Assembly (NCBI RefSeq): GCF_007970185.1
Contig: NZ_CP042431.1
Span: 6,493,342-6,557,341, forward strand
From: Pseudobacter ginsenosidimutans
GTDB lineage: Bacteria > Bacteroidota > Bacteroidia > Chitinophagales > Chitinophagaceae
Direction of reading: 5' to 3'
DNA: 64,000 bases
In this document: piece after piece, positions 26,687-36,188 of the stretch
Layout: each line of letters opens with the position of its first letter
How positions within the stretch are numbered: the stretch's first letter is position 1
The notes under the pieces: model-generated
Databases searched by the model: none
Told to the model about the DNA's origin: nothing
The model's input: only the letters and a program-made list of their open reading frames with translations
Translations under genes and position numbers: made by a program

Positions 26687-27715
26687 ATGAAGATCGCTTT
26701 TACAATCTGTTCCAACAACTACCTTTCCCTCGCCCGCGCGCTGGCCAAATCACTCGCCGCAACAGGCAACGATTATCATTTCATCATCGGACTGGTAGAC
26801 AAAATGGATGACCGCCTGGCTGAATGGTACAAAGATGTTACCATCCTCCCCTGTGATCAGATCGGCATCCCGGACCTGGAAGAGATTGCCATCAAATACA
26901 GCATCGCGGAATTCAATACTGCACTCAAACCTTTCTATTTTCAGCATCTTTTCAAACAATACCCGGATGCGGAATACATCACATTCCTGGATCCGGACAT
27001 GCTCATCTACCGCAAGCTCCAGGAACTGGAAGACGGCCACAAGGCTTATGAGATCCTGCTCACGCCACATATCCTCCATCCCATGGAACTGGATGGAAAA
27101 CATCCAACGGAGATCTCTTATCTCTCCACCGGCACTTTCAATCTCGGCTTCCTCTCCCTGCGCCAGGGACCCAATACAACGGCATTCCTCGACTGGTGGG
27201 CGGAACGTTTGCGCCATTTCTGTTATTTCGATTTCCCCAGCGGATTGTTCGTAGACCAGAAATGGGTGAACCTGGTTCCCGTATTCTTTGAATCTGTTTT
27301 CGTGATCAAACATCCAGGCTATAATGTGGCTTACTGGAACCTCCAGGAAAGAACATTGAGCAAAAACAATAACAACTGGTTCATCAATCAGCAATACCCG
27401 CTCAGCATCTACCATTTCAGCAGTGTGGGCATCAAGCAGGGCCTGCTCTTCCATAAACAACAGAACAGGTATACCGATGCCGATCTTCCGCTGAACAAGG
27501 AGCTCTTCATGGCATACCGCCAGCTGGTACTGGATGAAGGTTATCTTCAAACCAATCCTTACAGCTGCTATTATGTGGAACTGCACAACAATCATGTAAC
27601 ACAGAAAATGAAAAGCAGCTTCAGCGGTCGTATGAAGCTCTGGCTCAAAGGTGTGATCCCAGCCAAACAACGCGCAAAACTTAAAAAGAAATTACTGGAC
27701 TTCGCCAATAGTTAA
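26687..27715 (+). CDS. GT-A-fold glycosyltransferase
   Basis: 342 residues, no signal peptide. The N-terminus KIAFTICSNNYLSLARALAK and the metal-binding DxD in FLDPDMLIY (Asp102, Asp104) are those of retaining GT-A enzymes near GT8; TGTFNLGFLSL and SIYHFSSVG are further family blocks. The C-terminus is strongly basic (AKQRAKLKKKLL), suiting a peripheral inner-membrane association. It starts 29 bp after the flippase gene. The donor and acceptor sugars are not predictable. Confidence 0.87.
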   Translation: MKIAFTICSNNYLSLARALAKSLAATGNDYHFIIGLVDKMDDRLAEWYKDVTILPCDQIGIPDLEEIAIKYSIAEFNTALKPFYFQHLFKQYPDAEYITFLDPDMLIYRKLQELEDGHKAYEILLTPHILHPMELDGKHPTEISYLSTGTFNLGFLSLRQGPNTTAFLDWWAERLRHFCYFDFPSGLFVDQKWVNLVPVFFESVFVIKHPGYNVAYWNLQERTLSKNNNNWFINQQYPLSIYHFSSVGIKQGLLFHKQQNRYTDADLPLNKELFMAYRQLVLDEGYLQTNPYSCYYVELHNNHVTQKMKSSFSGRMKLWLKGVIPAKQRAKLKKKLLDFANS

Positions 27716-27723
27716 AACTTTCC

Positions 27724-28239
27724 GTGGACCTGGAACAAAGCATACTGGCAGAACATTCCAAAGCCCAATGCATGCGCATTACCGCTTATATCGGCAATGA
27801 CAGGGAACGCTTTGCCCGGCTCATGAAATTGTTCCTCAAAGGAGAATACCGCGTAACGCAAAGGGCTGCCTGGCCACTGAGCTGCTGCGTGGAGGCATAC
27901 CCGGTACTGATAAAACCCTGGTATGCCCAACTCCTCCGTAAGCTTCAGGAGCCCGGCACGCATAATGCTGTTACGCGCAATATCGTTCGTACTTTGCAAT
28001 ACGTTACTATCCCCGAAAAATACCAGGGAACAGTGATGAACATATGTTTCGATTTCATTGCCGATCCCAATGCAGCGGCAGCGGTAAAAGCATTTTCACT
28101 CTCCATTCTTCAGAACCTCGTAAAGGATTACCCCGAGATCGCTCCGGAATTGATCACGATCATTGAAAACAGGTGGGATCAGGAAACCCCGGCCTTCCAA
28201 TCGCGGGCCAGGAAGTTGCTGAAATCCCTAAAAAAATAA
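27724..28239 (+). CDS. HEAT-repeat-like conserved hypothetical protein
   Basis: 171 residues if the GTG at 27724 is used; an ATG at 27772 would give 155. The sequence is all-helical with paired-helix periodicity (ERFARLMKLFLKGEYRVTQR, VTRNIVRTLQYV, AVKAFSLSILQNLV, FQSRARKLLKSLKK), resembling HEAT or armadillo repeats. There is no signal peptide and no catalytic motif. It begins 8 bp after the glycosyltransferase gene. Such small HEAT proteins are often seen as adaptors in Bacteroidota; no specific partner is known here. Confidence 0.75.
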   Translation: MDLEQSILAEHSKAQCMRITAYIGNDRERFARLMKLFLKGEYRVTQRAAWPLSCCVEAYPVLIKPWYAQLLRKLQEPGTHNAVTRNIVRTLQYVTIPEKYQGTVMNICFDFIADPNAAAAVKAFSLSILQNLVKDYPEIAPELITIIENRWDQETPAFQSRARKLLKSLKK

Positions 28240-28277
28240 AAAAACAGTGATCCATGTCAATCCAGGGCTACTCTGTG

Positions 28278-28308
28278 TTGACCCCTCACATTTTTTTTAT
28301 TATACTTG
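28278..28308 (+). promoter_or_regulatory. Promoter of the DUF3857 gene cluster (TTG-N20-TATACTTG)
   Basis: A -33 TTG at 28278-28280, 20-bp spacer, then TATACTTG at 28301-28308 (one mismatch to TAnnTTTG). It is followed by a 61-bp leader to the first DUF3857 gene and is the best two-element promoter in the window. Confidence 0.65.
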
Positions 28309-28369
28309 CGTAATTAACCCCTAAGCTCGCGGTCACCAGCCCTGACCCAAACACCTAAAAGACCATCTT

Positions 28370-30289
28370 ATGAGATTTGTGCTTCCTATCTTGCTTCTTG
28401 CATTTGTCCCAAATGCAAAAGGTCAGACGAAGGTTCCTGAATTCGGGCAATTCCTGGCGGCTGAAAAAGCAATCACTGTTTGCGAATTCGATCCCGAAGC
28501 TGAAGCCGTGATCATTTTTGATAAAGCAGAATCCACTCACAACGAAGATCATAACCTGATCACCAAAAGAAGGATCAGGATGAAGATCCTGAAACCAAAA
28601 GGGATCCGGCACGCAGATGTGAGCATCTATTATTATTCCAAAGAAGCTTTTGAAAGTCTCTTCGATATCCGGGCAGTTGTGGTGAACGTAAATGCCAATG
28701 GCGGTGAAGAAAGAAAAGAACTGGCCAGCTCCGCGATATTCGATAGCAAAGTGAACGATAAATGGTCCGAAAAGAAATTCGCACTGCCCGGCGTTCGCGT
28801 GGGAAGTATCATCGAATACGAATACGGCAGGATCTCTAAAAATTATAATGGACTTCGCGACTGGTATTTCCAGACAGAATTACCCACCATGCTCAGCAGC
28901 TATGACCTGGTGATCCTTCCCAATTACGAGTTCGCTTATAAAGTGAGCAAGTCGCCTTCACTGCCCATCGTTGTCAAGAACGATAAAAGCAATGGTTCCA
29001 CCTATTTTGAAATGAAGGATATCGCAGGGTTGCGGGATGAACCTTTCATGGATGCGAAAAATGATTACCTCCAGAAAGTGGAATTCCAGCTCTCGGGTTA
29101 TGCCGGCAGTTTCGGTGGGCGTACCCGTTATATGACCACCTGGGCTGAATTGAGCAAAGAACTATTGAACAATCCAAGCTTTGGCGGACAACTCAACCGC
29201 AATGTGGGAGCAGATGATTTGCTGAACAAGGCCAAAACGTTTACAGATCCTTATGAAAAGATGTGCCTCATCTATCAATACGTTCATAAGAATATTTTCA
29301 GCAAAGGGGCCAGTACGCTTTATGTACAGGAAGGTGTGAAAGATGCCTGGAAGAATAAGGTGGGTAACAGCGCGGAAGTGAACCTCCTGCTCATCAACCT
29401 GCTGAAAGAAGCCGGCCTGGAAGTGTATCCCCTGCTGGTCAGCGAACGTGATCACGGCAAAGTAAGAGAAGGTTATCCATTCCTTGACCAGTTCAATAAA
29501 GTACTGGCCCGGGTGGTGATCAACGATAAAAAATATGTACTGGATGCAGCCGGCATCTATACTCCGCCGGATATGTATCCGCCGGATGTGGTGAATACAA
29601 AAGCCTATATCGTAGACAGGAAGAAAGGCGGCATTATAGATCTGGAAGAAACGCAAAAGAAAAACAGGAATAAGATCATATTGACCGCTTCCGTTTCTGA
29701 AGATGGAATGATCAATGGACAGGTTATAGCCAGGAGTTACGATTATGCGAGGCTTGCAAGAAAACAGGCACTGCAAAAAAGTAAAGACTTCCTGCTATCC
29801 GAATATTTCACCGATGAGCATCCCGGTATCAAAACAGACAGTTTCGAAGTCAGGAATACAGACAATGATTCCCTGGCGCTGGAACAGAGATTCAGTTACC
29901 AGCTCCCTATCAACGCCAGCGGCGAATACCGTTTGCTGAATCTCAACATGTTCTCCGGCCTGCATGCCAATCCTTTTATTTCAGATATCCGGTTCACAGA
30001 TGTGAATTATGGGTACCTGCAGCATCAGGAGATATTGGAACTGGTGTCGCTGCCGGAAGGTTGGATACCTGAAAGCCTGCCAAAAGATACCAGGCTGATC
30101 ACACCAGACAATAGCATCAGTTGCGCCAGATATATTACTTTTACGAATAACAAACTGAACGTATTGTTCAGGATAGAATTCAACAGAAGCGTATTCGATT
30201 CCGGCGAATACAGCACCCTGAAAGAATTCTTTAAGAAGATGACGAATATGCTGAATGAACAGGTCATCTTAAAAGAAAAAAACCAGTAA
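28370..30289 (+). CDS. DUF3857/transglutaminase-like protein, copy 1, catalytic residues lost
   Basis: 639 residues with a signal peptide (MRFVLPILLLAFVPNAKGQ). The DUF3857 domain is about residues 35-250 (ITKRRIRMKILKPKG; LPGVRVGSIIEYEY), then a transglutaminase-like domain (about 280-400) and a beta-rich C-terminus. At the triad positions the nucleophile Cys is Ser334 (GNSAEVN) and the His is Lys377 (FNKVLARV); only Asp392 (VLDAAG) remains. It therefore looks like a pseudoenzyme that keeps the fold. It is the first of three tandem paralogues, 7 bp ahead of copy 2. Exported; exact function unknown. Confidence 0.9.
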   Translation: MRFVLPILLLAFVPNAKGQTKVPEFGQFLAAEKAITVCEFDPEAEAVIIFDKAESTHNEDHNLITKRRIRMKILKPKGIRHADVSIYYYSKEAFESLFDIRAVVVNVNANGGEERKELASSAIFDSKVNDKWSEKKFALPGVRVGSIIEYEYGRISKNYNGLRDWYFQTELPTMLSSYDLVILPNYEFAYKVSKSPSLPIVVKNDKSNGSTYFEMKDIAGLRDEPFMDAKNDYLQKVEFQLSGYAGSFGGRTRYMTTWAELSKELLNNPSFGGQLNRNVGADDLLNKAKTFTDPYEKMCLIYQYVHKNIFSKGASTLYVQEGVKDAWKNKVGNSAEVNLLLINLLKEAGLEVYPLLVSERDHGKVREGYPFLDQFNKVLARVVINDKKYVLDAAGIYTPPDMYPPDVVNTKAYIVDRKKGGIIDLEETQKKNRNKIILTASVSEDGMINGQVIARSYDYARLARKQALQKSKDFLLSEYFTDEHPGIKTDSFEVRNTDNDSLALEQRFSYQLPINASGEYRLLNLNMFSGLHANPFISDIRFTDVNYGYLQHQEILELVSLPEGWIPESLPKDTRLITPDNSISCARYITFTNNKLNVLFRIEFNRSVFDSGEYSTLKEFFKKMTNMLNEQVILKEKNQ

Positions 30290-30296
30290 TACCACT

Positions 30297-32210
30297 ATGA
30301 AGAAAATGATTGCAGCAGCATTTCTATTTGTTGCCACTGCTACCGGAACATCCGCTCAAACACCCGCAGACCTGGTGCGTTATTCTGCGCTCACTATTCC
30401 TGATAGTCTCAAAAAAGGCGCAGACGCGGTTTTCCGTCTCGATGAAGAATCCATCGAGGTCTTTTCGCCTTCCCGTTACAATCTCACCAGCCACCAGATC
30501 ATTACCCTGCTGAACAAGGATGCAGCAGGATTCCTGCATCAATCCTACTGGTTCGACAAGTTCAATAAGATCGACGATATCGAAGTAAAACTATTCAACT
30601 CGCTGGGCATGGAAATAAAGAAGTTCAAAAAGAAGGACTTCGAAACCAGTGCCTACAACGATTATATGAGCCTTCATACAGACGATAAAATGATGAGGCT
30701 CTATGTTCCTTCCGCTGATTATCCCTGTACTATCGAGGTTATCTATACGAAAAAGGTGACAGGCTATATAGGGCTACCTGCATCAGTGATACAGTCGCCC
30801 AACCGCTCAGTAGAAAATTATATTTACCAAATCAAGGTGCCGAAGGATCTCGACATACATTTCAAAACAGGCAATACCCAGCTTAAACCGGAAGTAACCA
30901 AAACTGCGGACGCCATCCTTTATCAATGGAAGGCGCAGAACCTTAAAGCCATTCGTTCAGAAAGAGGAAGCTGGAATTCCTATGTGAATTATCCCCATAT
31001 CCAGATAGCCCCGGCGAAATTTGAGTATGATGGCACGAAAGGCAGCTCCAATACCTGGAAAGAGTTCGGGCAATGGGCATGGCCTTTATACGATGACCCC
31101 GCTCCTTTTACCGCAACACGCCTCAACGAGATCAAAAACCTGGTAGCTTCGGTTACTGATCCGCGTGAAAAGATCAAAATTCTTTACAGGCATTTGCAAA
31201 AGAACAACCGTTATGTGAGTATCCAGCTGGGTATCGGCGGCTTCAAGCCCTTTGCCGTATCCTTTGTGGACGACAAGAAGTATGGAGACTGCAAGGCCCT
31301 TACCAATTACATGCGCTACATGCTGAAAGCGGTGGACATCAATTCCTGGCCGGCCCTGATCAATGCCGAATACAATAATCCTCCGGTTGATCCAAACTTT
31401 ACCGCCAACCGCTTCAATCACGTGATCCTCTGCGTACCCTTGCAGCAGGACACAGTCTGGCTCGAATGCACCAGCAATACACGGGATATGAATGACCTGG
31501 GCTCCTTCACTGAAAACCGTTACGCCCTGCTGCTCCTGCCGGAAGGTGGAAAATTGGTGGCCACTCCAAAAAGCAAAAGCAGCCAGAACAAACTCATCAC
31601 CAGTTCTGAAATAAAAGTGAACAAGGAAGGTGAGGCAGAAATGACCGCCAATATCACCTGCTCCGGCAATTTCTATGAGCATTTCCATTATGCCCAGCAA
31701 CTGGAAAGGGAAGAACTGAAAAGATTCCTGGTGCAGTATCTCGAATACAAATCGCCGGAAGATTTCAAATTCGAAGAACTGTCCGCAACAGGCAATAAGA
31801 ATTTCAGGATCAATTTCACGTACGACCAGGTTTATGATTTCAAAGCCGGCAATAAGTTCTTCTTCCGCCCGCGCATGTACAATATCTGCGATGAAGACAT
31901 CAAGCCGGACAGTAACCGCACCAAAGATTTCATCTTCGAGTTCCCCTACGAAAAAACCGATACCACTGTTTACCTGCTGCCGGACGGATTCACCGTTGAA
32001 GGATTGCCGCCCGTGAAAGAACTGGACACACAGTATGGTTACTATCGCAAAGAAGTGATCAGGAACGCCACTGGTAACGGCATCACCATCATCTCACAAC
32101 TTAACCTGAAAAAACATATTATTCCTGCAAAGGAATACCGTGCACTGGCTGATTTCTTTCAGTCGGTAAACAAGACCGATGGCGCCAGACTGGTGATCAT
32201 CGGTGAATAA
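30297..32210 (+). CDS. DUF3857/transglutaminase-like protein, copy 2, intact triad
   Basis: 637 residues, signal peptide MKKMIAAAFLFVATATGTSA. Domain order matches copy 1: DUF3857, transglutaminase-like core, beta-rich end. The catalytic set is present: Cys332 in YGDCKALTN, His375 in RFNHVILCV and Glu390 (VWLECTS) at the usual Asp position. The family is presumed to act as cysteine peptidases or transglutaminases in the periplasm, but no substrate is established. The middle position between two inactive copies suggests they assist or regulate it. Lies 7 bp after copy 1 and 38 bp before copy 3. Confidence 0.9.
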   Translation: MKKMIAAAFLFVATATGTSAQTPADLVRYSALTIPDSLKKGADAVFRLDEESIEVFSPSRYNLTSHQIITLLNKDAAGFLHQSYWFDKFNKIDDIEVKLFNSLGMEIKKFKKKDFETSAYNDYMSLHTDDKMMRLYVPSADYPCTIEVIYTKKVTGYIGLPASVIQSPNRSVENYIYQIKVPKDLDIHFKTGNTQLKPEVTKTADAILYQWKAQNLKAIRSERGSWNSYVNYPHIQIAPAKFEYDGTKGSSNTWKEFGQWAWPLYDDPAPFTATRLNEIKNLVASVTDPREKIKILYRHLQKNNRYVSIQLGIGGFKPFAVSFVDDKKYGDCKALTNYMRYMLKAVDINSWPALINAEYNNPPVDPNFTANRFNHVILCVPLQQDTVWLECTSNTRDMNDLGSFTENRYALLLLPEGGKLVATPKSKSSQNKLITSSEIKVNKEGEAEMTANITCSGNFYEHFHYAQQLEREELKRFLVQYLEYKSPEDFKFEELSATGNKNFRINFTYDQVYDFKAGNKFFFRPRMYNICDEDIKPDSNRTKDFIFEFPYEKTDTTVYLLPDGFTVEGLPPVKELDTQYGYYRKEVIRNATGNGITIISQLNLKKHIIPAKEYRALADFFQSVNKTDGARLVIIGE

Positions 32211-32248
32211 GTGTACCAGCCCTGTACTCTTAAAACAAACAGAACCTC

Positions 32249-34225
32249 ATGAAAAAGTTATTGCTTCTGGCTTTCGCCTGCTGGCCGGTATTGGTATTGC
32301 ATGCGCAGAAAGACAAAGACCTCCCCGGTTTTGGAAAAATAGACAAAGCCGATCTGGAACTCAAAGCCTGCGAATTTGATAAAGATGCAGAAGCCATGAT
32401 CATGCTGGAAACCGGCGAGATCGAATTCCAACGCGGCAGTCACTGGATCTTTGCCATGAAGATCGAGAAAAGGGTAAGGCTCAAGATCTTCAAAGACAAA
32501 GGCATCGACCGCGCCACCATCAAACTCCATTATTATTCGGACGACAACTATGAAAAACTGCTGGATGTGGATGCCGTCACTTACAACCTTGACCCAACCG
32601 GAAAGATCAGGGAAACAAAAGTGGACAAAAAATCAATGTACAGGGAAAAGGTAAACTCGAATGTTTCTGCACTCAAATTCACTTTCCCCGATGTAAAAGT
32701 GGGCGAGAGTATCCTCGAATACCGCTATACCATCATCCGCGAAAGCGTTACCAATATCGAGCCCTGGATCTTTCAGGACAGGATCCCCACAAAAGTGAGC
32801 GTCTACCGGGTTACTATACCCGAATATTTCAAATTCACCACTAATTCACATTTGAGCCATCCCGTTGAACAGAAAAGGGATGAGTTTCGCCAGAGCATCA
32901 CATACGACAGGGAGAATATCCAGTATAATGCACATGAATATTTCTATAAAATGAAGAATGTGCCAGCCCTGAAAGATGAACCATATATGGGCGCAGTAAG
33001 GGATTATCTCCAGCGTGTGAACTTCCAGTTGTCTACCGTGCAGTTCCCCAACCAGCTTCCTCAAAACCTTACCAATACCTGGGCAGGCCTGACGAAGAAC
33101 CTGATGGAACATCCATCATTTGGTCAGCAGATCAAAAAGAACCTGTTGAAAAATGACGCCATGAATGCCATCACAGCCAAAGCAAATACGCCTTTCGAGA
33201 AGATGAGCGCCATCTTCTATCATGTTCAAAAGAGCATGGCATGGGACGGACATAATGATTTCTATTGCACCAGCGTGAAAGAAAGCTATGCGAAGAAGGC
33301 GGGCTCTTCCGGAGATATCAATCTCATCCTGCTCAATCTCCTCCGAGATGCAGGCTTCGACGCCAAACCCGTACTGGCCAGCACCAGGGACCATGGACAG
33401 GTGAACGCCACCTACCCTTTCATGGAGCAGTTCAACAATGTGCTGGTACTGGTTTTCATCGGAGATAACAACTATGTGCTGGACGCCTCGGATAAAGCCA
33501 ATACCCCCTATCTCATCCCCGAAGATGTGCTGGGAACGGAAGCCTATATGCTGGATGGCGAAAGCGGACAATTCATTCAGCTCTGGACAAGCAGGAACAC
33601 TTTACGGCACTTCATTACCGTGAATGGCAAGATCGATGAAGAAGGTCTGCTCACCGGCGATTGCCAGGTTAGTTCTTTCGATTACGGACGCGTATCCAGG
33701 ATGAGGACCTACAGGGAAGGAAAGGAAAAATTCACTGCAAAATTCTTCAGCGATGACCAGGTGAAAGTAACAGACCTCATTGTAGAGAACGATAAAGAGT
33801 CGGAAGATTCGCTGCCGCTGAACCAGCGCCTGAAGTTCTCATTGCCGGTAAATTCTTCCGGCGAATACAGGTTCTTCTCGCCCAATCTGTTCGCCGGGCT
33901 CAGCAAGAATCCATTCACGGCGGATACGCGCCAGACGAATATCGATTTCGGTTATAATCAGCATTATATTTTCACAGGGAATATAAGTATTCCGGAAGGC
34001 TACGAATTTGAAACGCCTCCTAAGAATATCGGTATGATCATGCCTGATACCAGCATCGTTTTCCGACGCTTCATAGAAGTGAAAGGAAATACCGCAGGAT
34101 ACAGGATCATACTCGAATTCAAGCGCCCTTACTATGACGTGCAGGAGTATCCGGAATTCAAAGAATTCTACAAGCTCCTCTTCGATAAACTGAGCGAGCA
34201 ATTCGTATTCAAAAAGAAAGCATGA
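32249..34225 (+). CDS. DUF3857/transglutaminase-like protein, copy 3, catalytic residues lost
   Basis: 658 residues, signal peptide MKKLLLLAFACWPVLVLHAQ. It resembles copy 1 more than copy 2 (shared openings GFGKIDKADLELKACEFD / EFGQFLAAEKAITVCEFD and ends LPVNSSGEYRFF / LPINASGEYRLL). The nucleophile position is Ser354 (AGSSGDIN) and the His position Asn397 (FNNVLVLV); Asp412 remains. So this too is probably non-catalytic. It ends 8 bp from the convergent ubiD stop. As with the others it should be periplasmic or on the surface. Confidence 0.9.
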   Translation: MKKLLLLAFACWPVLVLHAQKDKDLPGFGKIDKADLELKACEFDKDAEAMIMLETGEIEFQRGSHWIFAMKIEKRVRLKIFKDKGIDRATIKLHYYSDDNYEKLLDVDAVTYNLDPTGKIRETKVDKKSMYREKVNSNVSALKFTFPDVKVGESILEYRYTIIRESVTNIEPWIFQDRIPTKVSVYRVTIPEYFKFTTNSHLSHPVEQKRDEFRQSITYDRENIQYNAHEYFYKMKNVPALKDEPYMGAVRDYLQRVNFQLSTVQFPNQLPQNLTNTWAGLTKNLMEHPSFGQQIKKNLLKNDAMNAITAKANTPFEKMSAIFYHVQKSMAWDGHNDFYCTSVKESYAKKAGSSGDINLILLNLLRDAGFDAKPVLASTRDHGQVNATYPFMEQFNNVLVLVFIGDNNYVLDASDKANTPYLIPEDVLGTEAYMLDGESGQFIQLWTSRNTLRHFITVNGKIDEEGLLTGDCQVSSFDYGRVSRMRTYREGKEKFTAKFFSDDQVKVTDLIVENDKESEDSLPLNQRLKFSLPVNSSGEYRFFSPNLFAGLSKNPFTADTRQTNIDFGYNQHYIFTGNISIPEGYEFETPPKNIGMIMPDTSIVFRRFIEVKGNTAGYRIILEFKRPYYDVQEYPEFKEFYKLLFDKLSEQFVFKKKA

Positions 34226-34233
34226 TCAGCTGG

Positions 34234-36162
34234 TCAGGATTTGGCAACAGCCTCCTGACCATATACCTGGTCTTTGTATTTTAGAGATGGAGATGGAATG
34301 AATTTGCCGATGCCAAGTTCATTCCATTTTTTGTCTACAGCCGCGATGGTCTCGTCTGCCGCTACGATGATATTTGGCCAGTCGCGGTGGAAATCATCCA
34401 GCTCAGCGGTTTTCAGTGTACCGTCGAGGCCCATGCAGGCCCAGGTTGTACCGGGTTCTGCAATTGCCGGCTGTTCCGCGAGTACATGATCTCTTTTGGG
34501 ATCGAGATTATTGCAGAATCGCCAGAGCGCTACAGGCAGATCATTCGCATCCACAGTATGTTCCACGTAGAGGATCATTTTGATATCCTGCAGGGATTTG
34601 TTGGCGCAGAGCTGTTGGTGCAGTTCCTTCACATGGCCCTTCCTGTTCTTCTTCACACTAACTATCAGGCAGGGAATATCGATCTTCAGCAGGCTGGTGT
34701 TCATGCCGGCGATCTCCGGGAATGAAGTTCTTATCTTATCAACGTCAACGTATATACGTTCAGTGGTGTAGGTATATTTCGTATCGATCTCTTCCTCGTA
34801 TTTGTAAGTACCATCGATGCACATCTTGCCACCGAAGCCGAGTTTGCTGCAGCTATGATCCAGCACATCCATCGGTCCCTGCGTAAAGCTCAGGTCTGTG
34901 GCAGGGTTCAGCCTCAGGAATACATCCTGCGCAAGTTTCTTGTAATCGGTGATGGGAAAATCATTATTGGAAGTGAGCACCAGGATCTTGTTGAACATCA
35001 TTTGTCCTGCCCCCCACATGGCATTCATCACTTTCTGTCCCTGTCCGGGATAATCCTTCTGGATCTTCGTGATCACCAGGTTATGGAAAACGCCTTCCAC
35101 AGGCATGTCCATATCCACGATCTCAGGCACCATGGTCATTTTGATGGGTGCCAGGAAAATGCGTTCTGTCGCTTTTCCGAGCCATGCATCTTCCTGTGGC
35201 GGAATACCCACGATGGTAGCGGGATACACAGGGTTCTTCTTATGCGTGATGGCCGTGATATGGAATTTCGGATACCAGTCGGGCAGCGAATAATAACCGG
35301 TATGATCGCCGAAAGGTCCTTCCCAGATCAGTTCATCATTGGGATCAACATATCCTTCAATGATGAAGTCTGCATCAGCAGGCACTTCAATTTCCGGTTG
35401 GGTGATGCATTTCACCAGTTCCACTTTTTTCTTGCGAAGGAAACCGGCGAGCATGTATTCATCAACGTTATCAGGCAAAGGGGCAGTGGCAGAGTATGCA
35501 TATGCGGGATCACCACCCAGCGCTACTGCCACAGGCATTTTCTTATTGAGCTTCTTGTATTCGTTGAAATGTCTTGCACTCACTTTATGGCGATGCCAGT
35601 GCATGCCGGTGAGCGTGGGTCCGAATACCTGCATGCGGTACATGCCTACATTGCGGATATTGGTATTGGGATCCCTGGTATGGATCACAGGAAGAGTTAC
35701 AAATGGGCCGCCATCATTGGGCCAGCAGGTGATAACCGGTAGTTTGGAAATATCAGGCGTAGCCATCACCACTTCCTGGCAGGCGCCCCTGCCCTTTTTC
35801 ACTTTGGGCATCCAGCTGGCAAATTCACTGAGTTTGGGAAGAAGACGGAGCTTGTCAAGCAGGCTTTCTTTAGGTCCTGTGAGGAGTTTGAAAAGATGTT
35901 CAATGTCTGCGGCGATATCGTCCAGCTTCTCCACTCCCAGCGCCAGGCACATGCGGCGTTCGCTTCCATAGGCATTCATCAGCACGGGAAAATCGTAGCC
36001 GGTATTTTCAAACAGAAGGGCCTTGCCGCCACCGGGCTCTTTGCTGATCCTGTCTGTGATCTCTGCTATCTCCAGTTTGGGGTCCACATAGGTTTTGATG
36101 CGGATCAGTTCCCCTGCCTTTTCCAGTTCGCTGATGAATTGCTGCTGATTGCTGAATGCCAT
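34234..36162 (-). CDS. UbiD-family prenylated-FMN decarboxylase (menaquinone-type)
   Basis: 642 residues, longer than E. coli UbiD (497) and typical of the Bacteroidota menaquinone-linked form. The active-site block IWEGPFGDHTGYYS carries the Glu and Asp pair, and the prenylated-FMN region is MYRMQVFGPTLTGMHWHRHK. It would remove the aromatic carboxyl group in quinone biosynthesis and needs UbiX-made cofactor; no ubiX is in the window. It follows the LuxR-type regulator gene by 26 bp on the same strand and may be read from the same transcript. Family is certain, exact substrate inferred. Confidence 0.92.
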   Translation of the reverse strand: MAFSNQQQFISELEKAGELIRIKTYVDPKLEIAEITDRISKEPGGGKALLFENTGYDFPVLMNAYGSERRMCLALGVEKLDDIAADIEHLFKLLTGPKESLLDKLRLLPKLSEFASWMPKVKKGRGACQEVVMATPDISKLPVITCWPNDGGPFVTLPVIHTRDPNTNIRNVGMYRMQVFGPTLTGMHWHRHKVSARHFNEYKKLNKKMPVAVALGGDPAYAYSATAPLPDNVDEYMLAGFLRKKKVELVKCITQPEIEVPADADFIIEGYVDPNDELIWEGPFGDHTGYYSLPDWYPKFHITAITHKKNPVYPATIVGIPPQEDAWLGKATERIFLAPIKMTMVPEIVDMDMPVEGVFHNLVITKIQKDYPGQGQKVMNAMWGAGQMMFNKILVLTSNNDFPITDYKKLAQDVFLRLNPATDLSFTQGPMDVLDHSCSKLGFGGKMCIDGTYKYEEEIDTKYTYTTERIYVDVDKIRTSFPEIAGMNTSLLKIDIPCLIVSVKKNRKGHVKELHQQLCANKSLQDIKMILYVEHTVDANDLPVALWRFCNNLDPKRDHVLAEQPAIAEPGTTWACMGLDGTLKTAELDDFHRDWPNIIVAADETIAAVDKKWNELGIGKFIPSPSLKYKDQVYGQEAVAKS

Positions 36163-36188
36163 GGTTCCAGATTATGGCCCGCAAGTTA

